From NCBI RefSeq assembly GCF_011030405.1, contig NZ_JAAJTJ010000002.1, positions 124,001 to 188,000 on the forward strand: a stretch of 64,000 nt of DNA, given 5' to 3'. Below the pieces are notes generated by a model. It was not told the origin of the DNA. It saw only the letters and a list, made by a program, of their open reading frames with translations, and did not search any database. Both the position numbers and the translations under genes were made by a program. Shown here piece after piece: positions 24,921-33,488 of the stretch (the first letter of the stretch is position 1; each line of letters opens with the position of its first letter). The DNA is from Parapedobacter sp. SGR-10 (GTDB lineage Bacteria > Bacteroidota > Bacteroidia > Sphingobacteriales > Sphingobacteriaceae).

Positions 24921-25342
24921 ATGAAAACAAGGATGACACTTTTGAGCGCTTTTGCAGTGATGGCTTGGTGCTATTCTCCTGCACGAAGGAGACAGTAGAT
25001 AATATAGGTAGGGATGCGGCATTGAACATTATCGTAACGGGCAATTGGGAAAAGGCAACCAGAACTATATCCGGAAATGAGAATCCGGACCTAAACATCA
25101 CAGAGGAACTTTTAGCCGAAGACGAAACGATCAACTTTGATAAGGATGGCAAGGCCTACGTGAGAAAAGAGGGCAATGATGTACGTACATACGACTATGA
25201 AATGCCCTCAGCAAAGGAAATGAAATTTGATGGCTTGACCTATGCCATACAGGAAACCATCGTACAGTCTATCTCCACATTGACCTTGGTAAACCACACC
25301 GGGCCAATTCGTACCGAGATTGTCTTTAAAAGAAAAAGGTAG
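24921..25342 (+). pseudogene. Small lipoprotein with a frameshift in its signal peptide
   Basis: A strong ribosome site (aggagggg) precedes ATG 24921, which reads MKTRMTLLSAFAVMA, the start of a lipoprotein signal peptide, then hits a stop after nine more codons. One base further along in frame, from 24965, the sequence reads LVLFSC followed by TKETVDNIG and continues 120 residues to 25342. Inserting one base between 24962 and 24965 joins the two into a perfect signal peptide with lipobox LFSC. The mature part (GNWEKATRTISGNENP, then INFDKDGKAYVR, TEIVFKRKR) resembles the lipocalin-like lipoprotein at 10821. It is a fresh frameshift, a phase-variable site or a sequencing error. Confidence 0.75.
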
Positions 25343-25383
25343 GTAAGTTTATATAATGGTTGATTGGTTTGGAGCGTACTGTA

Positions 25384-26610
25384 TCAGTGCGCTCCTTTGT
25401 TTTTTTCCTCAATCCAGAGCGAAAGGTATTTAGTGGATTGTAAGGTATGGTGACGTAGCATACGGCCAATGAAATTTTTACGTCTATGGTTTTCCAGGTT
25501 CTGGCATAGGTCGTGACATTTCTCCAAAAGGTCGAACGAAGGCCGGAGATCGGCAAAGGTTTTGTTGAAGAGCGTGAACCCGTTTGCCTGGGCTTGTATC
25601 CATTCTTCTTTGTGGTTGTACAGGGCAAGGGATTTTTGTACAAAATCCACTATGTCGTCGGCAATGAAACCGTTCCACAGCCCTTCTTTGGCCATGCCTT
25701 CGGCGCCTATGGTAGAAGAGACCACAGGTATACCGCCATGCATGGCATCCACAAACTTGCCTTTCATACCTGCACCTACAGGTATGGGGGCGAGGAGTAC
25801 ACGGTATTGCGCCAAGGTAGACCGTGCATCCTCGGCTCTACCTTTTATCAAAAAACCTTCACGGAGTTGGTGCAGTTGAAGGGCTTTTGGCGGCGTGTAG
25901 GCTCCGTAGATGTGCAGTTTTGCCTGGGGCAGTTCCTTGCGTATCCGTGGCCAGATGTCCCTTTTGAGTATCTCCACGGTCTTCCAATTGGGTTCATGGA
26001 TAAAATTGCCGATAAAAACGAAATCTTTACGTGCTTCGAAAGAAGGCAAGGCTGATATATGCGCTGATGTAATAGCTTCTTCGCAGAACGGCAAAAAATA
26101 AATAAGCTGTTCGTGGATGTGGAATTCTTCGGTGAGCAGTTGCATTTCGGCTTCCGAGATTACCAAAGAGAGGTCACAACGATAGATAGAGGCGATTTCG
26201 CGAAGAGCCGTATCGTTATAGAGATCTATGGGACGATCTTTTTTATAGGCTTCCAACCGTGCCGCCCGAAGTAGATGTAGATCCTCTGTATCAAGGATCT
26301 GTACCGTCTGTGGACAGGAACGGGTCACCCGCCACCCGTATTGTTCCTCGATCATGAAGCGGTCGAAAATCACAATATCTGGTCGAAGATCCTGTATAAA
26401 ATAATCAAATGAGGAATCGTTGAGGAGGATGGTATGTTCGGTTATCCCTAGGTCGGACAAGGGATAGGAATATTCGGATTTTGAAGCAGAGGATGCGAAA
26501 TGCACCTCATATTGCTGCTGAAACAGCTTGATCAACTGTAATATGCGCCATCCCGCTGCGGAGGAAGTCGGCTCCGGCCATACCAATCCAATGAATAACA
26601 CGCGTTTCAC
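25384..26610 (-). CDS. Glycosyltransferase, GT4-like
   Basis: This 408-aa protein opens with a GT-B N-terminal domain (RVLFIGLVWPEPTSSAAGWR, where Gly-rich acceptor loops sit), and in the C-terminal half has FVFIGNFIHEPNWKTVEIL, LHIYGAYTPPKAL and the donor-binding stretch VLLAPIPVGAGMKGKFVDAM with GGIPVVSSTIGAEGM. These are the marks of group 1 (GT4) glycosyltransferases that use nucleotide sugars. The donor and acceptor cannot be told. It is a single gene, ending just beyond the frameshifted lipoprotein. Confidence 0.9.
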   Translation of the reverse strand: MKRVLFIGLVWPEPTSSAAGWRILQLIKLFQQQYEVHFASSASKSEYSYPLSDLGITEHTILLNDSSFDYFIQDLRPDIVIFDRFMIEEQYGWRVTRSCPQTVQILDTEDLHLLRAARLEAYKKDRPIDLYNDTALREIASIYRCDLSLVISEAEMQLLTEEFHIHEQLIYFLPFCEEAITSAHISALPSFEARKDFVFIGNFIHEPNWKTVEILKRDIWPRIRKELPQAKLHIYGAYTPPKALQLHQLREGFLIKGRAEDARSTLAQYRVLLAPIPVGAGMKGKFVDAMHGGIPVVSSTIGAEGMAKEGLWNGFIADDIVDFVQKSLALYNHKEEWIQAQANGFTLFNKTFADLRPSFDLLEKCHDLCQNLENHRRKNFIGRMLRHHTLQSTKYLSLWIEEKNKGAH

Positions 26611-26638
26611 ACGTCGAAGGTACGTAATTTTTTCTCTT

Positions 26639-26666
26639 GTAGAGACGTAAGATCTTACGTCTCTAC
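26639..26666. repeat. REP-like 28-base palindrome, copy C
   Basis: A perfect palindrome with the 12-base arm GTAGAGACGTAA and centre GATC, lying between the divergent starts of the glycosyltransferase and miaE genes. Confidence 0.85.
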
Positions 26667-26679
26667 GGAGTTTATTTGT

Positions 26680-26687
26680 TATTTTTG
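26680..26687 (+). promoter_or_regulatory. Likely -7 box upstream of miaE
   Basis: TATTTTTG matches the Bacteroidota -7 consensus TAnnTTTG and lies 20 bases before the start. A good -33 TTTG at the right distance is not seen; the REP palindrome occupies that place. Confidence 0.35.
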
Positions 26688-26707
26688 GTTTTTAACATTG
26701 ATACGAT

Positions 26708-27289
26708 ATGCTAGGACTAAAACTGTTGACAGACCCACGCTGGGCAAACATCGCCGAATCCAATTTGGAAGAAATACTGACCGACCACGCTTGGTGTGAA
26801 CAAAAGGCGGCATCCAATGCCATATCCTTGATCACCCAAAATTCGGAATATCAGGATCTGGTACACGAATTGACAGCTATTGCTATCGAAGAGATGGAGC
26901 ATTTCAAGATGGTCATCGACATCATTAAAGAGCGTGGCTATACCTTGGGGCGTGAGCGTAAGGATGATTATGTAGGGCAGTTGATGAAGTTTGCCAAGAA
27001 AGACGGGTCGCGCAATCAGGCATTTATCGACCGTCTACTGTTTGCAGCGATGATTGAGGCCCGTAGCTGTGAGCGGTTTCGGGTACTGTCGAAAAATATC
27101 CAGGATGAGGAGTTAGCCAAATTCTACCACGAACTGATGGTGTCTGAGGCCAATCATTATACGACGTTCCTCAATTTTGCCCGTAAATATACGATCGATG
27201 TGGATGTGGATAAGCGCTGGAAAGAGTGGTTGGACTTTGAGGGAGAGCTGATACAATCCTACGGCAACAAAGAATATATACATGGGTGA
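26708..27289 (+). CDS. miaE: tRNA-(ms2io6A) hydroxylase MiaE
   Basis: This 193-aa protein is MiaE-like: a four-helix ferritin-type fold with all di-iron ligands in order, EEILTDHAWCEQKAA, IEEMEHFKMVIDII, EARSCERFRVL and SEANHYTTFLNFA. The enzyme hydroxylates ms2i6A at position 37 of some tRNAs, using O2. The length matches the family. It appears monocistronic, with REP copy C in its leader. Confidence 0.93.
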   Translation: MLGLKLLTDPRWANIAESNLEEILTDHAWCEQKAASNAISLITQNSEYQDLVHELTAIAIEEMEHFKMVIDIIKERGYTLGRERKDDYVGQLMKFAKKDGSRNQAFIDRLLFAAMIEARSCERFRVLSKNIQDEELAKFYHELMVSEANHYTTFLNFARKYTIDVDVDKRWKEWLDFEGELIQSYGNKEYIHG

Positions 27290-27298
27290 TGGGCTTTT

Positions 27299-27351
27299 GG
27301 CTATAAGCCTTAGGCAATAGGTTTACTGCTTATGGCCTAGAGCTTATAGCC
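27299..27351. repeat. Hairpin of the GCTATAAGC type
   Basis: GGCTATAAGC (27299-27308) pairs with GCTTATAGCC (27342-27351), with an inner AGGC/GCCT pair. Similar words (CCTATAGCTTA) lie at about 4325 before the fibronectin III gene. It may end the miaE transcript. Confidence 0.6.
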
Positions 27352-27401
27352 TATTGCTATATCCGGATTAAACTATATTTTTTACTTTTTATTTTGAAAG
27401 A

Positions 27402-28439
27402 ATGTTAGAACTAGGAATAGGCATGTTTGGGGATCTTCAGATCGATCCCGTCAGCGGACAAATCCAATCTCCACAGGAGCGTCTCCAAGAGATTATTGAA
27501 GAAGTCAAACTCATGGACGAGGTTGGACTGGACTTTTTTGGTATCGGTGAGCACCACAGGCCCGATTATGCCGTAGCTGCACCGGAGATTGTCTTGGCGG
27601 CAGCCTCCACGGTCACCAAGAATATTAAATTGGGCTCAGCTGTTTCGGTCTTGAGCTCGGCAGATCCGGTCAAATTGTATCAAGACTTTGCAACGGTAGA
27701 TCTGATCTCTAATGGCCGGGCCGAACTGATGGCAGGCCGGGGATCGTTTATTGAATCTTTTCCGTTATTCGGCTATGACCTAAAAGATTACAGTGAACTT
27801 TTCGAAGAAAAGTTAGAACTATTGCTCAAATTGAAAAACAATCCAACTATCAATTGGACAGGAAAATTCCGCAAAACTTTGATCAATCAAGAAGTTTATC
27901 CCCGACATACTGAAGGGGGACTTCCGATCTGGGTGGCCGTAGGGGGTACGACTTCGTCTGTCATCCGTGCCGGAAAACTGGGATTGCCGGTCATGTTTGC
28001 TATTATAGGCGGCGTCTGGGAACAGTTTATGCCTTTATTTGAGGTGTACAGACAGGCTTATGAGGAGAATGGGCATGACATGGATAAATTTCAAGTTGGG
28101 GTACATATGCATGCTTTTTTTGGAGAAAACAGCAAGGAAATTTCAGACAAATACTATCCTCTGTACTCTACACAAATGAACAGGATAGGTGCGTCGAGGG
28201 GTTGGCCTCCTTATCAGCGATCGCAGTATGATTTTGGACGTTCGTCCCATGGTCATCTGGTCGTAGGTGATGTCAATGAAGCTGTCGATAAGATTTTGGC
28301 CGTTAGCGAAACTTTTGGGTTGACACGCTTTTCTGCACACATGGATGTCGGAGGCCCCAACCATAAGGACATGATGAAATCTATCGAAATTTATGGGACA
28401 CAGATTGCTCCTAAAGTGAAGGAAACTGCAAATAAATAG
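27402..28439 (+). CDS. LLM-class flavin-dependent oxidoreductase
   Basis: This 345-aa protein has a luciferase-like monooxygenase fold: LELGIGMFGDLQ, VGLDFFGIGEHHRPDYAV, NIKLGSAVSVLSSADPVKL, NGRAELMAGRGSFIESFPL and, in the C-terminal half, GGLPIWVAVGGTTSSV. It uses reduced FMN. The substrate cannot be told; relatives act on various small molecules. The last three codons (Ala-Asn-Lys) and stop lie inside the stem of a convergent terminator shared with the HAD gene. Confidence 0.92.
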   Translation: MLELGIGMFGDLQIDPVSGQIQSPQERLQEIIEEVKLMDEVGLDFFGIGEHHRPDYAVAAPEIVLAAASTVTKNIKLGSAVSVLSSADPVKLYQDFATVDLISNGRAELMAGRGSFIESFPLFGYDLKDYSELFEEKLELLLKLKNNPTINWTGKFRKTLINQEVYPRHTEGGLPIWVAVGGTTSSVIRAGKLGLPVMFAIIGGVWEQFMPLFEVYRQAYEENGHDMDKFQVGVHMHAFFGENSKEISDKYYPLYSTQMNRIGASRGWPPYQRSQYDFGRSSHGHLVVGDVNEAVDKILAVSETFGLTRFSAHMDVGGPNHKDMMKSIEIYGTQIAPKVKETANK

Positions 28440-28470
28440 TAGAGTTCAAAAACTCTACTATTTATTTGCA
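28427..28470. terminator. Bidirectional terminator between converging genes
   Basis: A perfect 20-base stem (28427-28446 against 28451-28470) with a four-base loop CAAA. Both the luciferase-like gene and the HAD gene end inside it, and because the stem is a palindrome both proteins end in Ala-Asn-Lys. It should stop transcription from either side. Confidence 0.9.
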
Positions 28471-29327
28471 TTGATGAGCATACACTCCAATTCTGCCAGA
28501 TCTTTGGCAATGATGTCAGGAACTGTATCCGATTCACGCACAATATCCATAGTTGTTTCACCCGAAAGTACCAATACACCGATAGCTCCGGCATTGTGAG
28601 CCATTTTAACATCTGTATATATTCTATCCCCGACCATCAGCACTTCGGAAGGATGTAACTTATAGCGTGTCAGGATACCGTCCAGCATACCTGGGTTGGG
28701 CTTGCCGATGACTTTGTCAGGCAGTCGGCCTGTAGCGTATTCTATACAGGTATAGATGGCTCCACAGTCTACCAAAATGATTTTCTTGTCGGTCGGGCAT
28801 ACACGATCGGGATTGGTGGCGATATAAGGTAGTTGTTGTGCTACCCACCACGAAGCCCTGCATAGGCGTGCATAGTTAAGAGTCATATCAAAACCAACCA
28901 CTACGGCATCGGGAACGTCTTTTTCATCGTCTGCTGTGGATATGAAGCCTGCCTGTTCAAACTCACTGATCATACTGGGTGTGCCCAGGATGAAAAGCCT
29001 TTTTGCTTCCGGCATATTCGTTTTTATGTATTCTATTGTGGCTTGAGCGGATGTGTACATTTCTTCTTTGGTCGCATGTATACCCATCTTATCCAGATGT
29101 GCGAGATAATCTCCCGTACTTTTCGAAGGATTGTTGGTTAGAAAAGAATATCCTATACCCATTTCCTTTAATTTGGCAAGAAAGGGAATGGTAAAGGAAA
29201 ACAAGGTACTGCCATTGTATATCGTACCATCCATATCCAAGGCGATATGCTTGATGTTTTTCAGACAATCGTATAGTTTGTCGAAAGTGTCCAGTTTTGC
29301 ACTATCGATATATGCGTATGCTGTCAT
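28458..29327 (-). CDS. HAD superfamily (NagD-type, IIA) phosphatase
   Basis: This 289-aa protein has the HAD motifs in order: ALDMDGTIYNG (nucleophile Asp and acid/base Asp), YSFLTNNPSKST (motif II), and VIGKPNPGMLDGI with VLMVGDRIYTDVKMAHNAG (motif IV). The C2a cap lies between. NagD-type enzymes dephosphorylate small phosphates such as glycerol phosphate, phosphoglycolate or UMP. It is next to glpT-like and G1P dehydrogenase genes on the same strand, so a glycerol-phosphate substrate is a fair inference. An upstream inverted repeat sits between this gene and the transporter. Confidence 0.92.
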   Translation of the reverse strand: MTAYAYIDSAKLDTFDKLYDCLKNIKHIALDMDGTIYNGSTLFSFTIPFLAKLKEMGIGYSFLTNNPSKSTGDYLAHLDKMGIHATKEEMYTSAQATIEYIKTNMPEAKRLFILGTPSMISEFEQAGFISTADDEKDVPDAVVVGFDMTLNYARLCRASWWVAQQLPYIATNPDRVCPTDKKIILVDCGAIYTCIEYATGRLPDKVIGKPNPGMLDGILTRYKLHPSEVLMVGDRIYTDVKMAHNAGAIGVLVLSGETTMDIVRESDTVPDIIAKDLAELECMLINANK

Positions 29328-29335
29328 TGTTTTAA

Positions 29336-29419
29336 AGTTATGGAGGTTATGAAAGTTATGGAGGTGAGGAAGTTACGGAGACCATTCGTTCATGACCTCC
29401 ATAATCATTATCACCTCTG
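29336..29419. repeat. Inverted repeat of the GTTATGGAGGT type
   Basis: The plus strand has three copies of GTTATGGAG or GTTACGGAG (29338-29383) and then the complement ACCTCCATAAT and ATCACCTC (about 29395-29416). A long imperfect hairpin results, in the short spacer between the HAD and transporter genes. Confidence 0.6.
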
Positions 29420-30904
29420 TCACTTTTGTTCTGTTTCTTCATCGTAACCATGTGCTTTGGCTTTCCACATAAGGGCGAATATGAATACGCAAAGTATGGC
29501 CATTCCGATCATCATCATAAAAACGTAATTCCAGGCGTTTCCGGGGTTCACTTTGTTGATAGTGTCCACCATGTAACCAATCCCGACTCCGGATACCAGG
29601 CCGCTTGCATAACCAAATATACCAACCACGCCATTAGCTGTAGCGGCGGCTCTGTTGGTTGCCTGATTGGCGGCGGCAATACCGATAAGGGCTTGTGGGC
29701 CATAAATAAAGAATCCGGCCATGGCCAAAGACAATATCATGCCCCAGGACGGAGTATCGTCCGGCAAATACAGAAAGATAGTCATGAACAGGGCTACGCC
29801 TATCATACAATATAAAGAGGTACGGTGGGCTTTTCCCGCAAGATACCTGTCAGTCACCCAGCCCGCGGCCAACATACCGACGATACCGAAAATTTCAAAT
29901 ACTGCTACTGTCCATCCTGCATTGGTCAATGTCATGCCGTGCGCTTCTTTCAAAAACGTCGGTCCCCAGTCCAGTACGGCAAAACGAACCACATAAACGA
30001 AGAAATTGGCTATTCCCAATATCCATATCCACTTATTGCGATACACCGCTTTACGTACAAAAGCCTTGAACTCAGCAGAGGAATCCTTCCCTTTTTTATG
30101 CGTTTTATGCAACTCGGGCAAACCTACCGAAGATGGTGTATCGCGTAAGCCAATGAATAGACCTATTGATCCCATCAACGCAATAGCAGCTGGTATCCAA
30201 AAACACCACTTCCATGCCCCATAGTGAGACGCGGATTCGAGTACGGTCTTCATTTTGTCGGTATCTGTAGGATCTATTTTCAAATTTGCCGCGATGGAGG
30301 CGACCACCTCCGGATTATCGCTCATATTGGTACCGAGCGTACCCATGATATAGCCGGCAAGAATGGCTACCAAAGCTGCTCCAATCGAGTGGGAAGTGTT
30401 CCAGACCGACATTTTTGTCGCCAGTTCATTTGGAGGTATCCAATGGGTCAATAAGCGGGCGACAGGAGGAAAGCCGCTCCCCTGGATGAGATTGTTCAAA
30501 ATCAGGATGATCCCGAATATAAGTACCATCGTGTTTGTAAACATAGGGCCTTCTGTTTGCCCTGTAAAAAGTGTACTAATATCGGTGCCCCATCCAAAAG
30601 CAAAATTGGCTATAGCACATAAAAATAATCCAATGGACATGTGATAACGGGCATTCATCCTGTCTGCTATCAACCCATTGAGAAACCGTGACACTCCGTA
30701 GACGATAGTGACCAATGTCATGATAATTCCAAAACTTGTTTTTGTAATCCCGTATTCGGCCGTCAAGCCAGGAATAGCAAAGGAGAAGTTTTTGCGTACA
30801 AAATAGAAAATAGCATAGCCTATCATGGTGACAATGATCGTGCGTGTCTGCCAGTATTTGAATGTTTTGGACGTTGATCCAGATGAAACTGTTTCTTCTT
30901 TCAT
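29420..30904 (-). CDS. GlpT/UhpT-type organophosphate antiporter (MFS)
   Basis: This 494-aa membrane protein has twelve predicted helices and the OPA-family signatures: MIGYAIFYFVRKNFSFAIPG, then TIVYGVSRFLNGLIADRMNAR, and FPPVARLLTHWIPPNELATK. The closest family is GlpT, the sn-glycerol-3-phosphate:phosphate antiporter. A longer loop (about 200-235) between helices 5 and 6 may be specific to this group. It lies between the NagD-type phosphatase and the G1P dehydrogenase gene (48 bases upstream), so it may import a glycerol phosphate released by the exported GDPD. Confidence 0.9.
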   Translation of the reverse strand: MKEETVSSGSTSKTFKYWQTRTIIVTMIGYAIFYFVRKNFSFAIPGLTAEYGITKTSFGIIMTLVTIVYGVSRFLNGLIADRMNARYHMSIGLFLCAIANFAFGWGTDISTLFTGQTEGPMFTNTMVLIFGIILILNNLIQGSGFPPVARLLTHWIPPNELATKMSVWNTSHSIGAALVAILAGYIMGTLGTNMSDNPEVVASIAANLKIDPTDTDKMKTVLESASHYGAWKWCFWIPAAIALMGSIGLFIGLRDTPSSVGLPELHKTHKKGKDSSAEFKAFVRKAVYRNKWIWILGIANFFVYVVRFAVLDWGPTFLKEAHGMTLTNAGWTVAVFEIFGIVGMLAAGWVTDRYLAGKAHRTSLYCMIGVALFMTIFLYLPDDTPSWGMILSLAMAGFFIYGPQALIGIAAANQATNRAAATANGVVGIFGYASGLVSGVGIGYMVDTINKVNPGNAWNYVFMMMIGMAILCVFIFALMWKAKAHGYDEETEQK

Positions 30905-30952
30905 GTCTTTTGATTTAGGTTGCCCCGTTCATTTTTCAAATAATGGGTTAAA

Positions 30953-32323
30953 TTAATGATTTTCTTTCACTAATATTTTATTTTGGTCGATCTCCCATAC
31001 GCCACCTTTACCAAAAAGCTTGTCAAGGAATATATCCATTGTGTTTGTTCGTACGAGTAGATCCAGCACCGTAAAACGGCGGCGGATATATTGTGCTCTT
31101 TTGAATGTTCTTTTTAAATAAGTTTTGGATATGCCAATATGCTCCGGTTCATAAGGGGCACCAACCATTTTCAAACGGTTTTTGACCTCCTGAAAAGGAA
31201 CCAACTGCTTGTGTAGCCGCTCTTTGATAGAAGGCCAGTTATCTTTCAGTGATTGTAGTTGCAGTACCAGGGCTTCTTGATCGATATATTTTGCTTTGGT
31301 CTCCTGTACGCCTATTTCGGGAAAGTCTGTGTCCTTAAAGAGGGATCTGGCTTCCTGCTCAAGTGTTTCGGGCGAAGGCCAGGTGGTGCAGCATTGACGA
31401 ATGTCCAATTGATCAAAAGGGTATTTCAAAAGCTCTTCATATAGGGCGGAGATGGCCAGCGTACCGATAGCGACTTGAAAACCGTGGGAAATATGCTCTC
31501 CTTGATTGGTATGGTGCTCCATATTCCACAGGTGGCTGAATTGATGTTCGGCTCCTGAGGCCGGACGACTGGATTTTGACCATTGCATGGCAAACCCCCC
31601 TAACATCAACCCACTGATTAGTTCTAATGTGGCCTTGGTGTCTCTCTTGCGCAAGCCTTCGGGATCTGATAAGGCATCGTGCAGACCGTCCTGTACGATA
31701 CTCCAAGCTTGGGGGTCGATAGGCTCTACCCCCAAACTATCCGCCAATATCCAATCGGCCCCTGCCGTTATCTTAGCAAATAGATCGGCGTATCCCGAAG
31801 CGGTCATCTCTTCCGGTGCATTGCGAAGAATTTCTACGTCTGCTACGCATACCTTTGGCGCAGGGCAGTTGAAGGTCTGTTTTGCGCCGTCCGCGGTGAT
31901 AGAAGCTCCAAATGCTGTATAACCGTCCATAGATGCCGCTGTTGCTACACACATATATTCCCGACCGTTTTGATGAGCAGCCAATTTGGTCAAGTCATTT
32001 ATTGTGCCCGACCCGACGGCTATCGGCGTGGCCTGGTGTGTAGCGAGTGAAGCAGACAATTGTTCTACATAGCTATATTCGGCATAGAGATCCGGATCAT
32101 GGAATATAAAGGCAGGTTCCTGGGCGATACCGTTGACCTCCAATAATTCGGACACATGACGTCCGGCCACGGCATACGTGGTTTTGTCCGCGATGATGAC
32201 GGCTTTTCTGTTGCCAAAATACGTTCTGAATAAATCGGGAACCTTGTCTAGGATATTGCTTTCCATCAACAGGTCCTTGGTTTCACTTGCAGCCTTTAAG
32301 GCGGCTTCTACTTTTGTTGACAT
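30953..32323 (-). CDS. sn-glycerol-1-phosphate dehydrogenase
   Basis: This 456-aa protein has the AraM/EgsA pattern: KAVIIADKTTYAVAGRHV, the NAD-binding PIAVGSGTINDLTKLAA, VATAASMDGYTAFGASITAD, and the metal-binding SGAEHQFSHLWNMEHH with HGFQVAIGTLA. These enzymes use a divalent metal and NAD(P)H to interconvert dihydroxyacetone phosphate and sn-glycerol-1-phosphate, the enantiomer used in archaeal lipids. In Bacillus AraM makes G1P for heptaprenylglyceryl phosphate. The protein is about 60 residues longer than AraM, with an extended C-terminus. It stands between the GDPD and transporter genes. Confidence 0.9.
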   Translation of the reverse strand: MSTKVEAALKAASETKDLLMESNILDKVPDLFRTYFGNRKAVIIADKTTYAVAGRHVSELLEVNGIAQEPAFIFHDPDLYAEYSYVEQLSASLATHQATPIAVGSGTINDLTKLAAHQNGREYMCVATAASMDGYTAFGASITADGAKQTFNCPAPKVCVADVEILRNAPEEMTASGYADLFAKITAGADWILADSLGVEPIDPQAWSIVQDGLHDALSDPEGLRKRDTKATLELISGLMLGGFAMQWSKSSRPASGAEHQFSHLWNMEHHTNQGEHISHGFQVAIGTLAISALYEELLKYPFDQLDIRQCCTTWPSPETLEQEARSLFKDTDFPEIGVQETKAKYIDQEALVLQLQSLKDNWPSIKERLHKQLVPFQEVKNRLKMVGAPYEPEHIGISKTYLKRTFKRAQYIRRRFTVLDLLVRTNTMDIFLDKLFGKGGVWEIDQNKILVKENH

Positions 32324-32348
32324 TGTTTTTAAATATTTTTTTGTTTCT

Positions 32349-32373
32349 GGACAACCACAAGGGATGCCCCTAC
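32349..32373. repeat. Degenerate relative of the REP-like palindrome
   Basis: Read on the minus strand this is GTAGGGGCATCCC followed by ttgtggttgtcc, sharing the GTAGGGGC end with the copies at 39992 and 53594. The opposite arm is mostly lost. Confidence 0.4.
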
Positions 32374-32415
32374 GTTCTTTTCCAAATTTTCAAATTCCCA
32401 CATTTTCAAATTATC

Positions 32416-33318
32416 TCATTTCTTGCCATGCAGGACTTTCCAAACCTCTATGGGTAAGTCAGATTCAATAATGTCGGGTTTTTTATCGATTTCTTCTTGG
32501 TATCGTTTGTCACGTTCGATAGCATCTTTGATCTTATCGTGTGAAGGTGCAACAGATATCATGCAGCGTACACCTTTTTCCCTTAGTTTCCTGACGATAG
32601 CTTCGTTCTTCTTATCAATGGTCCAGCCCACGTAGGCAATCGTATTTTTCCAAGGTACTCCTGAGATTTCCATATCAGCGTATTCTTTTTCGTTTCGGGC
32701 GAATGCTGAAAGCATGATGTTGGGAAAATGATCGTAATAATAGCGGGCCTGTGCTCCGGTATGGACGGTCAGCATGACGTGTTTTTCGGCCTTGTGCTTC
32801 CTTATCAGCTCGACAACCATGTGCAGTGGAACATCTTTTTTGTCGAGGTTGATGACCGTCTTGCCCCGGCTCCACAGGATGGTTTCTTCTAAAGTGGGGA
32901 TTTTATAGGGGGTGACATTGCCTTTGGCGTCTTTCAGCCTAACGGATGCTAATTCCGCATACGTGTAATCGGAAAGCTTTCCGGTGGCTGTCGTCGTCCT
33001 GTCGAGTGTGGCATCGTGCATCAGTACGATGACACTGTCTTTGGTGAGGCGAGGGTCGATCTCAAAAAATGCCGGCATCACGTCCAGTACACCTTGAAGA
33101 CCTTCCAAACTATTCTCGGGGAAATCTATACCTCCGCGGTGTCCGCTGATGATAATGCTACCGTCATTTTTATACCTGAAAAAATCTTGTAATTCTTCGG
33201 TCGTTTTAAAGTTCAGATAGTTGGATTTCTTTTTCTGTGCGTCTGCCGAGTGAGGGGCAAACAGAAGAGATAGGCCCACGATTAGGGAGAGTTGCTTAGC
33301 TTGTTTTAGTAGGATCAT
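32416..33318 (-). CDS. Exported glycerophosphodiester phosphodiesterase
   Basis: This 300-aa protein has a signal peptide (about 1-28, ending SADAQ) and a GDPD TIM barrel: IISGHRGGIDFPENSLEG, AFFEIDPRLTKDSVIVLMHD, then DATLDRTTTATG. The His pair, Glu and Asp metal ligands are all present. It releases glycerol phosphate from deacylated phospholipids in the periplasm. It starts 170 bases from the divergent DeoR-type regulator and leads the minus-strand run toward G1P dehydrogenase, transporter and phosphatase genes. Confidence 0.93.
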   Translation of the reverse strand: MILLKQAKQLSLIVGLSLLFAPHSADAQKKKSNYLNFKTTEELQDFFRYKNDGSIIISGHRGGIDFPENSLEGLQGVLDVMPAFFEIDPRLTKDSVIVLMHDATLDRTTTATGKLSDYTYAELASVRLKDAKGNVTPYKIPTLEETILWSRGKTVINLDKKDVPLHMVVELIRKHKAEKHVMLTVHTGAQARYYYDHFPNIMLSAFARNEKEYADMEISGVPWKNTIAYVGWTIDKKNEAIVRKLREKGVRCMISVAPSHDKIKDAIERDKRYQEEIDKKPDIIESDLPIEVWKVLHGKK

Positions 33319-33462
33319 GCTCTGCTTCGTTTATAATAAAAAAAGATTGAGTAACAAATATAGCAACCAAATCGAAAAATAGAAATAAAACGAAACAATA
33401 TAATACAAAAATCCTTTCTATTTGAGTAGAAAAGCTTTGATGTTCGCAATTATTTTCTTTAT

Positions 33463-33478
33463 TTTACGCTTACGTAAA
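33463..33478. promoter_or_regulatory. Possible DeoR-type operator in divergent spacer
   Basis: TTTACG-ctta-CGTAAA is an inverted repeat with six-base arms, ending ten bases before the DeoR-type start. It lies in the spacer between this gene and GDPD. A second loose pair, CTTTCTA/TAGAAAAG, is at 33414-33436. Either could be an operator; this is position-based inference. Confidence 0.35.
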
Positions 33479-33488
33479 TGTTGTTTTC

